The notes under the pieces: generated by a model | What the model was told of the DNA's origin: nothing | What the model saw: only the letters and a program-made list of their open reading frames with translations | Database searches by the model: none | Position numbers and translations under genes: made by a program | Assembly (NCBI RefSeq): GCF_043555975.1 | Contig: NZ_JBIGIA010000017.1 | Location: forward strand, 1 to 64,000 | Source: Pelomonas nitida | GTDB lineage: Bacteria > Pseudomonadota > Gammaproteobacteria > Burkholderiales > Burkholderiaceae_C | DNA: 64,000 nucleotides | Reading direction: 5' to 3' | Shown: positions 15,087-22,816 of the stretch, in pieces | How positions within the stretch are numbered: the stretch's first letter is position 1 | Layout: every line of letters starts with the position of its first letter

Positions 15087-16549
15087 GGCGTGGCCCCTCG
15101 CTGGACGGGCTGGAAGGCGGTGGGGCGGGGGATGCGGGTCGCGCAGCTGGCGTCCTGCGGCAACGCGGCGGCGTCGGTCTTGGCGTCGACGAAGCGGAAC
15201 ATCACGTCGCGCAGGCAGGCCACGGCCATCACGCCATGGCCCGATTCGGCGACGACGACGTGCTGCACCCGCTCGGCATGGCCCTGGGCCAGCGCACGCG
15301 CGACACGCTCGCCGTGGCGCGGCGGCGTCACGGGGTCGGCGCCGCCGCTGAGCACCAGCACCGGGCTGGGCGCGGGCGGCAGCGTGTAGAAGGCGGCCGG
15401 CACGTCGCCCCGGGGCCAGGTCTTGCAGACGCGGGTGTAGAGCTCGGCATCGAGGCGGCCGAAGTCGGCGCCGGGGGCATCGGTGGCGTCGGCCAGGCGC
15501 GGGTAGTCCTCCGCGCAGACCACCGAAAAGTGCATGCCCGTGGCCAGCTTCATGCCCTTGTTGCTGGAGAAGGCGTTCGTCAGCCCGAACAGGCCGTCGA
15601 ACCGGCCTTCGGCGGCGGCGGCGTGCAGGGCCGCCGGCAGCGCGGCGGCCAGCGCCGGCTGGTACAGCGGCCCGCGCACGGCGCGCAGCAGCAGCTCGCG
15701 GTCGACATTGATGTGCACCGGCTCGCCCGTGAGCGGCTGGGCCACCGTGACGGCGCGGGGCAGCGACGCGAGCAGCTTCTGCCAGTCGTCGCGCAACTGC
15801 GGGTAGGTGGCGGTGTTGGCGGTGATGAGCTTGTCCAGCGCGGCCTGCGTGTCCGGCGAGAAGCTCGCGGGCAGCACCATGTCCGGCGGCGCGACGCCAT
15901 CGATGACGGTGCGCCGCACGCGGGTCGGGAACTGGCGCAGGTACTCCAGCGCGGCGCGCGTGCCGTAGCTGCCGCCGACGAGGTTCCACTGCGGCACGCC
16001 CAGCTGCTCGCGCACGGCGTCCATGTCCTGCATCGCGATCGTCGTGGTGAAGAAGCGCAGGCCGCCGTCGCGGCCGTAAGGCAGCTTCTCCAACGTGGCG
16101 CGGCAGGCGTCCAGGCGGCGCATCTGCGCGGCCGTGTCGAGCTGCTCGGTGTTGGCGGGCCGGCTGTCGTCAAGACATTCCAGCGGGGCGGACTTGCCGG
16201 TGCCGCGCTGGTCGATGAACACGAGCTCGCGCCGGTTGTTCAGCCGGGACAGCCGCTGCAGCACGCGTGGGGCAACGCCGATGGCGCTCTGGCCCGGGCC
16301 GCCGGCCAGTATCAGCACCGCATCGGGTTGCTTGTTGCGCGCCAGTGCCGGCACGACGAGGTAGTGGACGTCGATCTTCACGCCGTCCGGCCGCGCCGGG
16401 TCCAGCGGGCGCGGCAGGCTGCCGCACAGCAGCTCGTTGGGGATGCCGTCGACGCGGCAGGGCTTCAGGGCCGATGGCGCGGCGGCGGCCGGCGCGGCCA
16501 GGCTGACGGCCGCAGCCAGGGCGGCGACGCGACCCAGGGTTCGCAACAT
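15083..16549 (-). CDS. Exported alpha/beta hydrolase, S33 (TAP-like) peptidase family
   Basis: 488 residues with a signal peptide (about 1-24, APAAAA|PS). The S33 prolyl/tripeptidyl-aminopeptidase pattern is clear: oxyanion-loop ILAGGPGQSA near 80, FIDQRGTGKS near 110, nucleophile elbow GGSYGTR with the catalytic Ser, GGADPVTPP with the catalytic Asp, and ESGHG with the catalytic His. It should release N-terminal residues from peptides in the periplasm. Coupling to an ABC exporter suggests the two handle one peptide or peptide-like compound. Confidence 0.88.
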   Translation of the reverse strand: MLRTLGRVAALAAAVSLAAPAAAAPSALKPCRVDGIPNELLCGSLPRPLDPARPDGVKIDVHYLVVPALARNKQPDAVLILAGGPGQSAIGVAPRVLQRLSRLNNRRELVFIDQRGTGKSAPLECLDDSRPANTEQLDTAAQMRRLDACRATLEKLPYGRDGGLRFFTTTIAMQDMDAVREQLGVPQWNLVGGSYGTRAALEYLRQFPTRVRRTVIDGVAPPDMVLPASFSPDTQAALDKLITANTATYPQLRDDWQKLLASLPRAVTVAQPLTGEPVHINVDRELLLRAVRGPLYQPALAAALPAALHAAAAEGRFDGLFGLTNAFSSNKGMKLATGMHFSVVCAEDYPRLADATDAPGADFGRLDAELYTRVCKTWPRGDVPAAFYTLPPAPSPVLVLSGGADPVTPPRHGERVARALAQGHAERVQHVVVAESGHGVMAVACLRDVMFRFVDAKTDAAALPQDASCATRIPRPTAFQPVQRGATP

Positions 16550-16678
16550 GCGGGCACTCGTGGTAGCTGAGGTGGCCGCAGTATCAGCGCCCGCCGCGCG
16601 GCCCCGGGTTGCTAACGGATGGATGGCATGCCCGGTGACATGGACGGCTGCCGCCGTGGGTGAGCGGCGGCGCCGCCA

Positions 16679-17713
16679 TCAGCTGCCGGCCAGCACGCCC
16701 ACCATCGCCAGCACCATGACGGCCACGCTGATGAGGATCCAGTGCAGCGCCGCCAGCAGCGCGGCCCGCAGCACCGTCGTCCACCATGAGGCGGCATGCA
16801 CGCGCTTGAGCGCCAGCACCGGGTAGACGTTGGACCAGACCCAGGCCGTGAACGTGACGCCGCCCCAGGGCAACAGCACCGCCAGCAGCAACATCCCGTA
16901 CCACGCCGCGTGCAGGTGCATCGCGAACACGAAGTGCGCGCCATAAGGCTGGCGCCAGAACAGCAGCTTGAGCAGGCCCGCGAAGAAGGGCAGCGAGCAC
17001 AGCACCACATAGGGCGCCAGGCCCAACATCGTGGCGCCCATCGCACGCAGCGAGCCCTTGGGGTCGGCCCGCCAGTGGCTCTCGGCCCGCTTGACGCGAT
17101 CCTGCATCGCCTGCGGCAACTGGGCGGCCAGGTCGGGACTGAGGATCTGGAACTGCCCTTTGTGCTCGGCCACGCGCTGGCGCACCTTGGCGATGCCCTT
17201 GGCCGCAGCTGAAGCAGCCGACGCGGCCGGTGCCGGCGCGGTGGTCTCCACGTCGACGTCCATGTCCAGGTCCTTCTCCAGCCCCAGCGCATGCGTGCTG
17301 CCCGGCATCAGCTTCACCGCCAGGAAGAACAGCAGGCCCAGTGTCAGCAGCAGCCGCAGCGGCAGCACATAACGCTGTTTGTGGCCGGCAAGGTATTCCT
17401 TCGTCAGGAAGCCGGGGCGTGCCATCAGGCCCCACAGGCTCTTCCACAGCGTGCCCTCGACGGCGATGTAATGGCTGACGAACTCGTGCACGAACTCGAA
17501 CAGCGACGGCGGGTGGTTGGCCGTGTCCTGGCCGCATTGGCTGCAAAAGCGTGCCTGCGGTTGCAGCACGGTGTCGCAGTTCAGGCAGCGCCCTGTTTGG
17601 CCATGGCCATGCCCAGCGTGCGCGCCGCCGCCTGCAGCCATGCCGGCCAGCTCGGCTGAGGCTGCCACGGCGGTGGCGCTGCCGGTCAGGCCGCTCAAGC
17701 CCGCGTCGTCCAT
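16679..17713 (-). CDS. DUF3667-type membrane protein with N-terminal zinc ribbon
   Basis: 344 residues. A Gly/His-rich lead is followed by a zinc ribbon, CLNCDTVLQPQARFCSQCGQ (about 43-62), then the amphipathic segment and four or so transmembrane helices. The stretch ARPGFLTKEYLAGHKQRYVLPLRLLL is characteristic of DUF3667/YckC-like proteins. The loop between TM1 and TM2 (about 140-215) is Ala-rich and charged. Function unknown. A single gene, downstream of nothing obviously related. Confidence 0.75.
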   Translation of the reverse strand: MDDAGLSGLTGSATAVAASAELAGMAAGGGAHAGHGHGQTGRCLNCDTVLQPQARFCSQCGQDTANHPPSLFEFVHEFVSHYIAVEGTLWKSLWGLMARPGFLTKEYLAGHKQRYVLPLRLLLTLGLLFFLAVKLMPGSTHALGLEKDLDMDVDVETTAPAPAASAASAAAKGIAKVRQRVAEHKGQFQILSPDLAAQLPQAMQDRVKRAESHWRADPKGSLRAMGATMLGLAPYVVLCSLPFFAGLLKLLFWRQPYGAHFVFAMHLHAAWYGMLLLAVLLPWGGVTFTAWVWSNVYPVLALKRVHAASWWTTVLRAALLAALHWILISVAVMVLAMVGVLAGS

Positions 17714-17906
17714 GTTCGTTCCTTCCCTGCGTGGGTCATCTGGCCACCGGCGTTAGCGACCAGGGCGGCGTCATCGTTGGCGCGGAGTTTGCCGCAGGTG
17801 CCGCGGCTTGCCATTGGCGTTCACACGGTCAAGGGGCGCGCCGGAAGCGCGCTGGTGGCCGCGGGCCCCATCCGCGCTGCTGCCGTCGTGGCGTTGAGCT
17901 GCGGGA

Positions 17907-18839
17907 TCAGGCCGCTGGCGCCAGCAGGCCGCGCTGGCGCAGCCAGTCCTCCGCGCGGCGCGGCCAGGCGGAGGCGTTGCCCAGGCCGTCGCGCATGCCG
18001 ATGCCATGGCCGCCCTGCTCGAACACGTAGAGCTCGGCCGGCACGCCGGCGCGTGTCAGTGCCTGGAAGTACAGCAGGCTGTTGTCCACCGGCACCGTCT
18101 TGTCGAACTGCGTGTGCAGCAGCAATGTGGGCGGCGTGGCGGGCGTGACCTGCTGCTCCACGGACATCAGCGTCAGCAGCGCCGGGGCGGGCGCCGCTCC
18201 CAGCAGCGCGCGGCGCGAGCCGGCATGGGCGGCGGGGTCGGTCATCGTGATGACGGGGTAGACGAGCACGGCGAAATCCGGCCGGGCGCTGACGCTGTCC
18301 AGCGCCGCGCCGGTGCGGCCGTCGGCATGGTCGAACAGGGTGCTGGCACTGGCGGCGAGATGGCCGCCGGCCGAGCTGCCCATGACGCCGATGCGCTGCG
18401 GGTCCACGCCGAACTCCGCCGCGCGCGAGCGCACGAGGCGCAGCGCCCGCAACACGTCCTGCAGCGGCGCCGGGTGCCCCCATTCCTGCAGCCGGCTCTT
18501 CAGGATGAAGGTGGTGATGCCCAGCGTGCTGAGCCACGCGGCGTATTGCTGGCCCTCGCGGTTCATCGACAGCAGGCTGTAGCCGCCGCCCGGGCACAGC
18601 ACGACGGCCGTGCCGTTGGGGCGATCGACGGCCGGCCGCACGACGGTCAGCGTGGGCACCGACACGTTGGCGATGCGTCCACCGTCATCGCGCTCCGGGC
18701 CCAGGTCGCCGCGCGCGGCCGGCGCATCGGCGCGCCGGGCGGCGGGCACGCCCTCGGGCCAGAGCGGCAACACGGCGGGCGGCTCTGCTGAAGCCAGTGC
18801 GGGCAACAGAGTCGACAGCAGCAACAGGCGGCGCTTCAT
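17907..18839 (-). CDS. Exported alpha/beta hydrolase (acetyl-xylan-esterase-like)
   Basis: 310 residues from ATG at 18839 with a signal peptide (1-18, ALASA|EP). The oxyanion motif is CPGGGYSLLSMNREG near 80, the nucleophile elbow GSSAGGHLA near 153, the catalytic Asp in HTQFDKTVPV and the His in GGHGIGM. This is the BD-FAE/AXE-like family that deacetylates xylan or other esters; the start PLWPEGVPA is typical. Periplasmic or secreted. An independent gene followed by 193 bases of gap. Confidence 0.87.
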   Translation of the reverse strand: MKRRLLLLSTLLPALASAEPPAVLPLWPEGVPAARRADAPAARGDLGPERDDGGRIANVSVPTLTVVRPAVDRPNGTAVVLCPGGGYSLLSMNREGQQYAAWLSTLGITTFILKSRLQEWGHPAPLQDVLRALRLVRSRAAEFGVDPQRIGVMGSSAGGHLAASASTLFDHADGRTGAALDSVSARPDFAVLVYPVITMTDPAAHAGSRRALLGAAPAPALLTLMSVEQQVTPATPPTLLLHTQFDKTVPVDNSLLYFQALTRAGVPAELYVFEQGGHGIGMRDGLGNASAWPRRAEDWLRQRGLLAPAA

Positions 18840-18916
18840 GCGGGCAGCGGGGCAGGGGTCATGACGCCGCAGTGTGCCCGCGCGGCAGGCGCTTGCCACA
18901 CGCCGGCGCGCAACGC

Positions 18917-19786
18917 TCAAGCCCGTGACGCAAGTGCCCGCGCGGCCAGCCAGCCGCCCAGGCACGCCATGGCTGTCGGCGTGCGGGCCAGGCTGCGGTG
19001 ATTGGTGCCGGGCAGCCGGTGCACGGTGACGCGGGCGCCCGCCCGGCGCAGCGCGTCGGCCAGCGCCAGCGAATGGGCGTGCGGCACCTGGCGGTCGTGC
19101 TCGGCCAGCAGCACGAGCACCTCGCCGCGCAGCGCGCGGGCGGCGGCCATGGAGTCCAGCGGTGAGCGCAACCAGGGCGTCAGCCACGCGAACACCGGGT
19201 GGCGGCGCAGCACGGCACGCAGGCTCTTGAGCGGCGTGATCAGCACGAGGCCCGCCGCCGGCCGGCCCGCCGTGGCGAGCCGCGCGGCCAGCTGCATCGC
19301 GACACCGGTGCCCAGGCTGCGGCCGGCCAGGTGCAGCGCCGTGGGCGGCAGGCCCAGCTGCGCCAGCCCCCAGGCCGCGCAGGCTTCGGCGTCCGCCACG
19401 CAGGCCGCCTCCGATGGCCAGCCCGTGCTGCGCCCCAGGCCCCGGTAGTTGAAGGCCAGCAGCGCGCAGTCGTCGGGCAGCCAGCCGGCGAGATCGGGCG
19501 TCCAGGCAACATGCTCGTTGCGCCCGCCCAGCCACAGCAGCAGGCGGCGTGGTGCGGCACCGCCCACTGGCACGGTCAGCCAGCCCTGCAGCCGCACGCC
19601 GCCGGGGCGTTGCAGCCACTGCGCATGGCTGTGCCGGCGCGCCCCGGCGGGGCCCGGGTCCGTGCGGCGGATGCGCCAGGTGCGGCCGAACAGCAGCCGC
19701 CCCTGCAGCACCACGGCCGCCACCGCCAGCACGCCCGTGGCGAGCAGCGGCCAGGCCCAGGCGGGAACGGAAGCAGGCAAGAGCAT
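18917..19786 (-). CDS. Membrane-anchored alpha/beta hydrolase (BEM46/YfhR-like)
   Basis: 289 residues. One N-terminal transmembrane anchor (about 9-30) precedes a serine-hydrolase domain: FNYRGLGRSTG, nucleophile elbow AGRSLGTGVA near 155, Asp in LLAEHDRQVPH, and His in TNHRSL. The order matches BEM46/YfhR-like hydrolases of unknown substrate. It lies 77 bases upstream of the esterase-like gene on the same strand and may share its transcript. Confidence 0.85.
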   Translation of the reverse strand: MLLPASVPAWAWPLLATGVLAVAAVVLQGRLLFGRTWRIRRTDPGPAGARRHSHAQWLQRPGGVRLQGWLTVPVGGAAPRRLLLWLGGRNEHVAWTPDLAGWLPDDCALLAFNYRGLGRSTGWPSEAACVADAEACAAWGLAQLGLPPTALHLAGRSLGTGVAMQLAARLATAGRPAAGLVLITPLKSLRAVLRRHPVFAWLTPWLRSPLDSMAAARALRGEVLVLLAEHDRQVPHAHSLALADALRRAGARVTVHRLPGTNHRSLARTPTAMACLGGWLAARALASRA

Positions 19787-19931
19787 CGGGCGGGCGAGAT
19801 CGGGCTACGAGCCTAGCGCAGCGGCATGACAGCGCGAAGGCGAAGCCCGGCACCTTCAACAACCCCGCAGCGGCGCAGCAGCCCGGCCGTCGCTATGCTG
19901 CGTCGCCTCACCAGCCCCCCGGAGAACCCAG

Positions 19932-20861
19932 ATGCTCAAACGCCTGTTGCCCGCTGCCTTTGCTCTCGCCATCGCGTCCGCCGCCCACGCTGCCGGCCCG
20001 CAGCTCAAGGGGCAGGCGCCGGGCTGGTACCGCCTGCAGCTGGGCGATTTCGAAATCACCGCGCTGTCCGACGGCAGCCTCGACCTGCCCGTCGACAAGC
20101 TGCTGCAGCAACCCGCCGCCAAGACGATCCGTGCGCTGCAGCACGCCTACCTCGGCGTGCCGCTGGAGACCTCGGTCAATGCCTACCTCGTCAACACCGG
20201 TGACAAGATCGTGCTGGTGGACACCGGCACCGCCGGCCTGTTCGGCCCCACCGCCGGCCGCGTGCTGGCCAACCTGAAGGCCGCCGGCTATGCGCCGGAG
20301 CAGGTCGACGAGATCGTCATCACCCACATGCACGGCGACCACATCGCCGGCGCCTCCAGCGCGACCTTCCCGAACGCGACGCTGCGCCTCGACAAGCGTG
20401 ACAGCGACTTCTGGCTCGCGCCCGAACAGGTGGCCAAGGGCGGCGACGGCGGCCAGGCCATCGCCGCGCTGGTCAAGGGCTTCGCCGACGCCGGCCGCTT
20501 CAAGCCGTTCGAGGGCGACGCCGCCGGCGTGCCGATCGTGCCCGGCGTGAAGGCCGTGCCCGCCTATGGCCACACGCCCGGCCACAGCAACTACGTGGCC
20601 GAGAGCAAGGGCCAGAAGATCGTCTTCTGGGGCGACCTGATGCACGTGGCGGCCGTGCAGTTCCCCGAGCCGGCCGTGACCATCCAGTTCGACAGCGACC
20701 CCAAGGCTGCCCGTCCTGCGCGCGAGAAGGCCTACGCGGCCGCGGCGAAGGACGGCTATTACGTCGCCGTCGCCCACGTCAGCTTCCCCGGCATCGGCAA
20801 GCTGCGCGTGGACGGCAAGGGCTACGACTGGCTGCCGGTGAACTACTCCGCAAATCGTTGA
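19932..20861 (+). CDS. Exported metallo-beta-lactamase-fold hydrolase
   Basis: 309 residues with a signal peptide (1-20, AHA|AG) and a GGAGAA-like ribosome site before the ATG. Metal ligands are in THMHGDHIAG near residue 131-140, in GHTPGHS near 213 and in FWGDLMH near 237. This is the periplasmic branch of MBL-fold hydrolases (quorum-quenching lactonase and YtnP-like group) rather than class B beta-lactamases, which carry HxHxDxxGG. A lactonase or esterase activity is likely; the substrate is not known. Confidence 0.88.
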   Translation: MLKRLLPAAFALAIASAAHAAGPQLKGQAPGWYRLQLGDFEITALSDGSLDLPVDKLLQQPAAKTIRALQHAYLGVPLETSVNAYLVNTGDKIVLVDTGTAGLFGPTAGRVLANLKAAGYAPEQVDEIVITHMHGDHIAGASSATFPNATLRLDKRDSDFWLAPEQVAKGGDGGQAIAALVKGFADAGRFKPFEGDAAGVPIVPGVKAVPAYGHTPGHSNYVAESKGQKIVFWGDLMHVAAVQFPEPAVTIQFDSDPKAARPAREKAYAAAAKDGYYVAVAHVSFPGIGKLRVDGKGYDWLPVNYSANR

Positions 20862-20874
20862 GCGGCAGCAGCCG

Positions 20875-21663
20875 TCACGGCGCCAGCGGCTGCACCCACA
20901 GCTGCTGGCTGGCCGGGGCCATGCACACCCGGTGGCGGCTGAAAAAGTCCTGGCCCAGGAAGCCGTCCAGGCCCGGCACCTGCAGCGGCACCGTGACGAA
21001 GCCGCCTACGGCCAGCACTTGGCCGTCCAGTGCCAAGGGGCCGGCCACCGCCGCCGCGGCTGCCGGCCGGATGACGTTGCGCGTGGCGCCCGTGTCCAGG
21101 CCCAGCGTCAGCACTTGCCCGTCGGCGGCGCGCAGCTGCACCACGGGCAGGCTGCCCAGCAACCGGAACGGCTGGGGCGCCGTGCCGCAGGCGGCGGGCA
21201 GCGCGGCCTGCGGGTCGAACAGCTGCAGCCGGCCCGCCGCGTAGTCCAGCATCCAGCGCCGCTCGCGCAGCCAGCCCCAGCCCAGATAACCGTCCACGCC
21301 GGCGGGCCGCCGGGCCTTGTGCCAGGTCTGCGCCGCCGGCACCGGCGTGAGCGACTGGCCGGCCAACACCACCTCGCCGACCGGCAGCGCCACGTTGATC
21401 CGCTGCTGGCCCTGGGCGTCCTGCGTGGCCGGCGCGCTGGCGGCGCCAGCAGGGCCCCAGTCCGCCCGCAACGCCAGCGCCGCTGCACCGCCGGTGTCGA
21501 GCAGCAGCCGAGCGGCGCGGCCATCGATGCGCGCGTCGACCAGCGGCAATCCGCCCTCGACCTGCAATGGCAGCGTCAGCGAGCCAGCGTCGTCGGCCCG
21601 GGCGGTGCCGAGAACGAAGGCGAGGGAAAAGCAGGCGATCAGCGCGGGTCCAAGCGATGGCAT
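20875..21663 (-). CDS. Exported retropepsin-like aspartic protease with two DTG motifs
   Basis: 262 residues from ATG at 21663 with a signal peptide (TARA|DD). Two aspartic-protease motifs occur in one chain: LLDTGGA near 52-58 and GLDTGATRN near 183-191, each followed by hydrophobic-hydrophobic-Gly segments (GYLGWGWL, GFLGQDFF). Most bacterial retropepsin-like proteins have one DTG and dimerise; this one looks like a fused pseudo-dimer, as in pepsin. Convergent with the MBL-fold gene (13-base gap). Confidence 0.8.
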   Translation of the reverse strand: MPSLGPALIACFSLAFVLGTARADDAGSLTLPLQVEGGLPLVDARIDGRAARLLLDTGGAAALALRADWGPAGAASAPATQDAQGQQRINVALPVGEVVLAGQSLTPVPAAQTWHKARRPAGVDGYLGWGWLRERRWMLDYAAGRLQLFDPQAALPAACGTAPQPFRLLGSLPVVQLRAADGQVLTLGLDTGATRNVIRPAAAAAVAGPLALDGQVLAVGGFVTVPLQVPGLDGFLGQDFFSRHRVCMAPASQQLWVQPLAP

Positions 21664-21710
21664 GCGCAAAGTCTAGGCAGCTCAGCCGCCTATGCCGCAA
21701 GCCATGGGGG

Positions 21711-22214
21711 CTAGGCCGCCGGTCGAGCGCGCCACATGCGCGCGATGGTCGTCAGGTTGATCGCCGCGATCACCAGCTCCAGCGCCGTGCCGCCGATGGA
21801 ACCGACGATGACGTTGTTGGCCACCCACAAGCCCGTGCCGCACAGCATCAGCAGCCGCATGGGCACGCCATCCAGCGTGAACAGCGCGATGGTGCCCAGG
21901 CACGAGGCCGTCAGGGGCAGCCAGTCGCTGGGCTTGGTGGCGATCGCCAGGCCGAAGCCGATGTTGGCCGCGACGACCGCCACGGCCACCCAGGTGGCAC
22001 GCGTGCGCAGCGACAGCAGCGAGCGCGTCATCGAGATCAGCGAGCTGGCCACGGCCGTCGGGTTGCCGAGCAGCGCGAAGTGCGCGACGTAGGCGAGGCA
22101 CTCGCCCGTCATGAACCACTTGAAGCGCCGGTCGTCGGTCTGCAGGAAGCAGCTCACGCCGAGGACGAAAGCCACATAGCCAAAGAGTTGGGCGGGGGAG
22201 AACCAGTCGGACAT
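21711..22214 (-). CDS. YgjV-family inner membrane protein
   Basis: 167 residues with five or six hydrophobic segments. FGYVAFVLGVSCFLQTDDRRFKWFMTGECLAYVAHFALLGN is the YgjV signature, and it ends with ELVIAAINLTTIARMWR. The family is widespread and its function is unknown. Single gene. Confidence 0.85.
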   Translation of the reverse strand: MSDWFSPAQLFGYVAFVLGVSCFLQTDDRRFKWFMTGECLAYVAHFALLGNPTAVASSLISMTRSLLSLRTRATWVAVAVVAANIGFGLAIATKPSDWLPLTASCLGTIALFTLDGVPMRLLMLCGTGLWVANNVIVGSIGGTALELVIAAINLTTIARMWRARPAA

Positions 22215-22272
22215 GCGCCGGATTGTCGCGGCCGCCCGGCGGCGGAGCGGCGGGAGAACGGTGCGCGCGCCG

Positions 22273-22782
22273 TCAGATCGCGCCGGTGATCATGGCAGCG
22301 GCGAAGCCGACCGCCGTGGCGACAACGACGAAGGCCAGCATGGCGGCCACCGCCAGCCCCAGCGGCTTGGCCCAGCCCTTGCGCGGGTAGTGTTCGCCAT
22401 AACGCGCGATGACGACGGCGCGCTGCGACTTGCCGAGGTTGTAGTACCACGCGATCAGCAGCGCAAAGCCGCCCACGCGGCCGAGCAGGTCGGCCCCCTT
22501 CGACTCGGGCAGAGCCACGGCCAACACGATGCTGAGCACGAGGAAAGCCGCCGTGGCGATGGCCCAGGTCTTCGACGCCGCCGCCTTCTCGGGCTCGCCC
22601 ATCGCCTGCCAGTTCTTCATGTGCAGCAGGGCGCCGAAGAGCGGGCTGAACAGCAGGCTCCACGATGCCGCAGCGCCCGGGTTCCACAGTGGCGGGCAGG
22701 GAGTGCCCGCGCTCGTGCCCGTGCCCGTGCCGATGTCTGCAACCGCCGCCCGTGGCGGCGCATAGGGGTTATCTTGGCTCAT
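22273..22782 (-). CDS. Membrane protein of unknown function with N-terminal NPYAPP motif
   Basis: 169 residues. It starts MSQDNPYAPPRA, a motif found at the N-terminus of several unrelated small membrane proteins, then a flexible Gly/Thr/Ser linker, a hydrophobic segment with LFSPLFGALLHMKNW, and three further transmembrane helices. No enzymatic motif. It lies 34 bases downstream of the giant membrane protein gene on the same strand and could share its transcript. Confidence 0.65.
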   Translation of the reverse strand: MSQDNPYAPPRAAVADIGTGTGTSAGTPCPPLWNPGAAASWSLLFSPLFGALLHMKNWQAMGEPEKAAASKTWAIATAAFLVLSIVLAVALPESKGADLLGRVGGFALLIAWYYNLGKSQRAVVIARYGEHYPRKGWAKPLGLAVAAMLAFVVVATAVGFAAAMITGAI

Positions 22783-22816
22783 CGAGGTCTTCCTGGAGGC
22801 GCGGACTGTAGCGCTG

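Noticed and set aside
19932..20861. Class B beta-lactamase
   Set aside because: The metal motif HMHGDHIAG and overall order fit the wider MBL-fold hydrolases, not antibiotic-inactivating enzymes.
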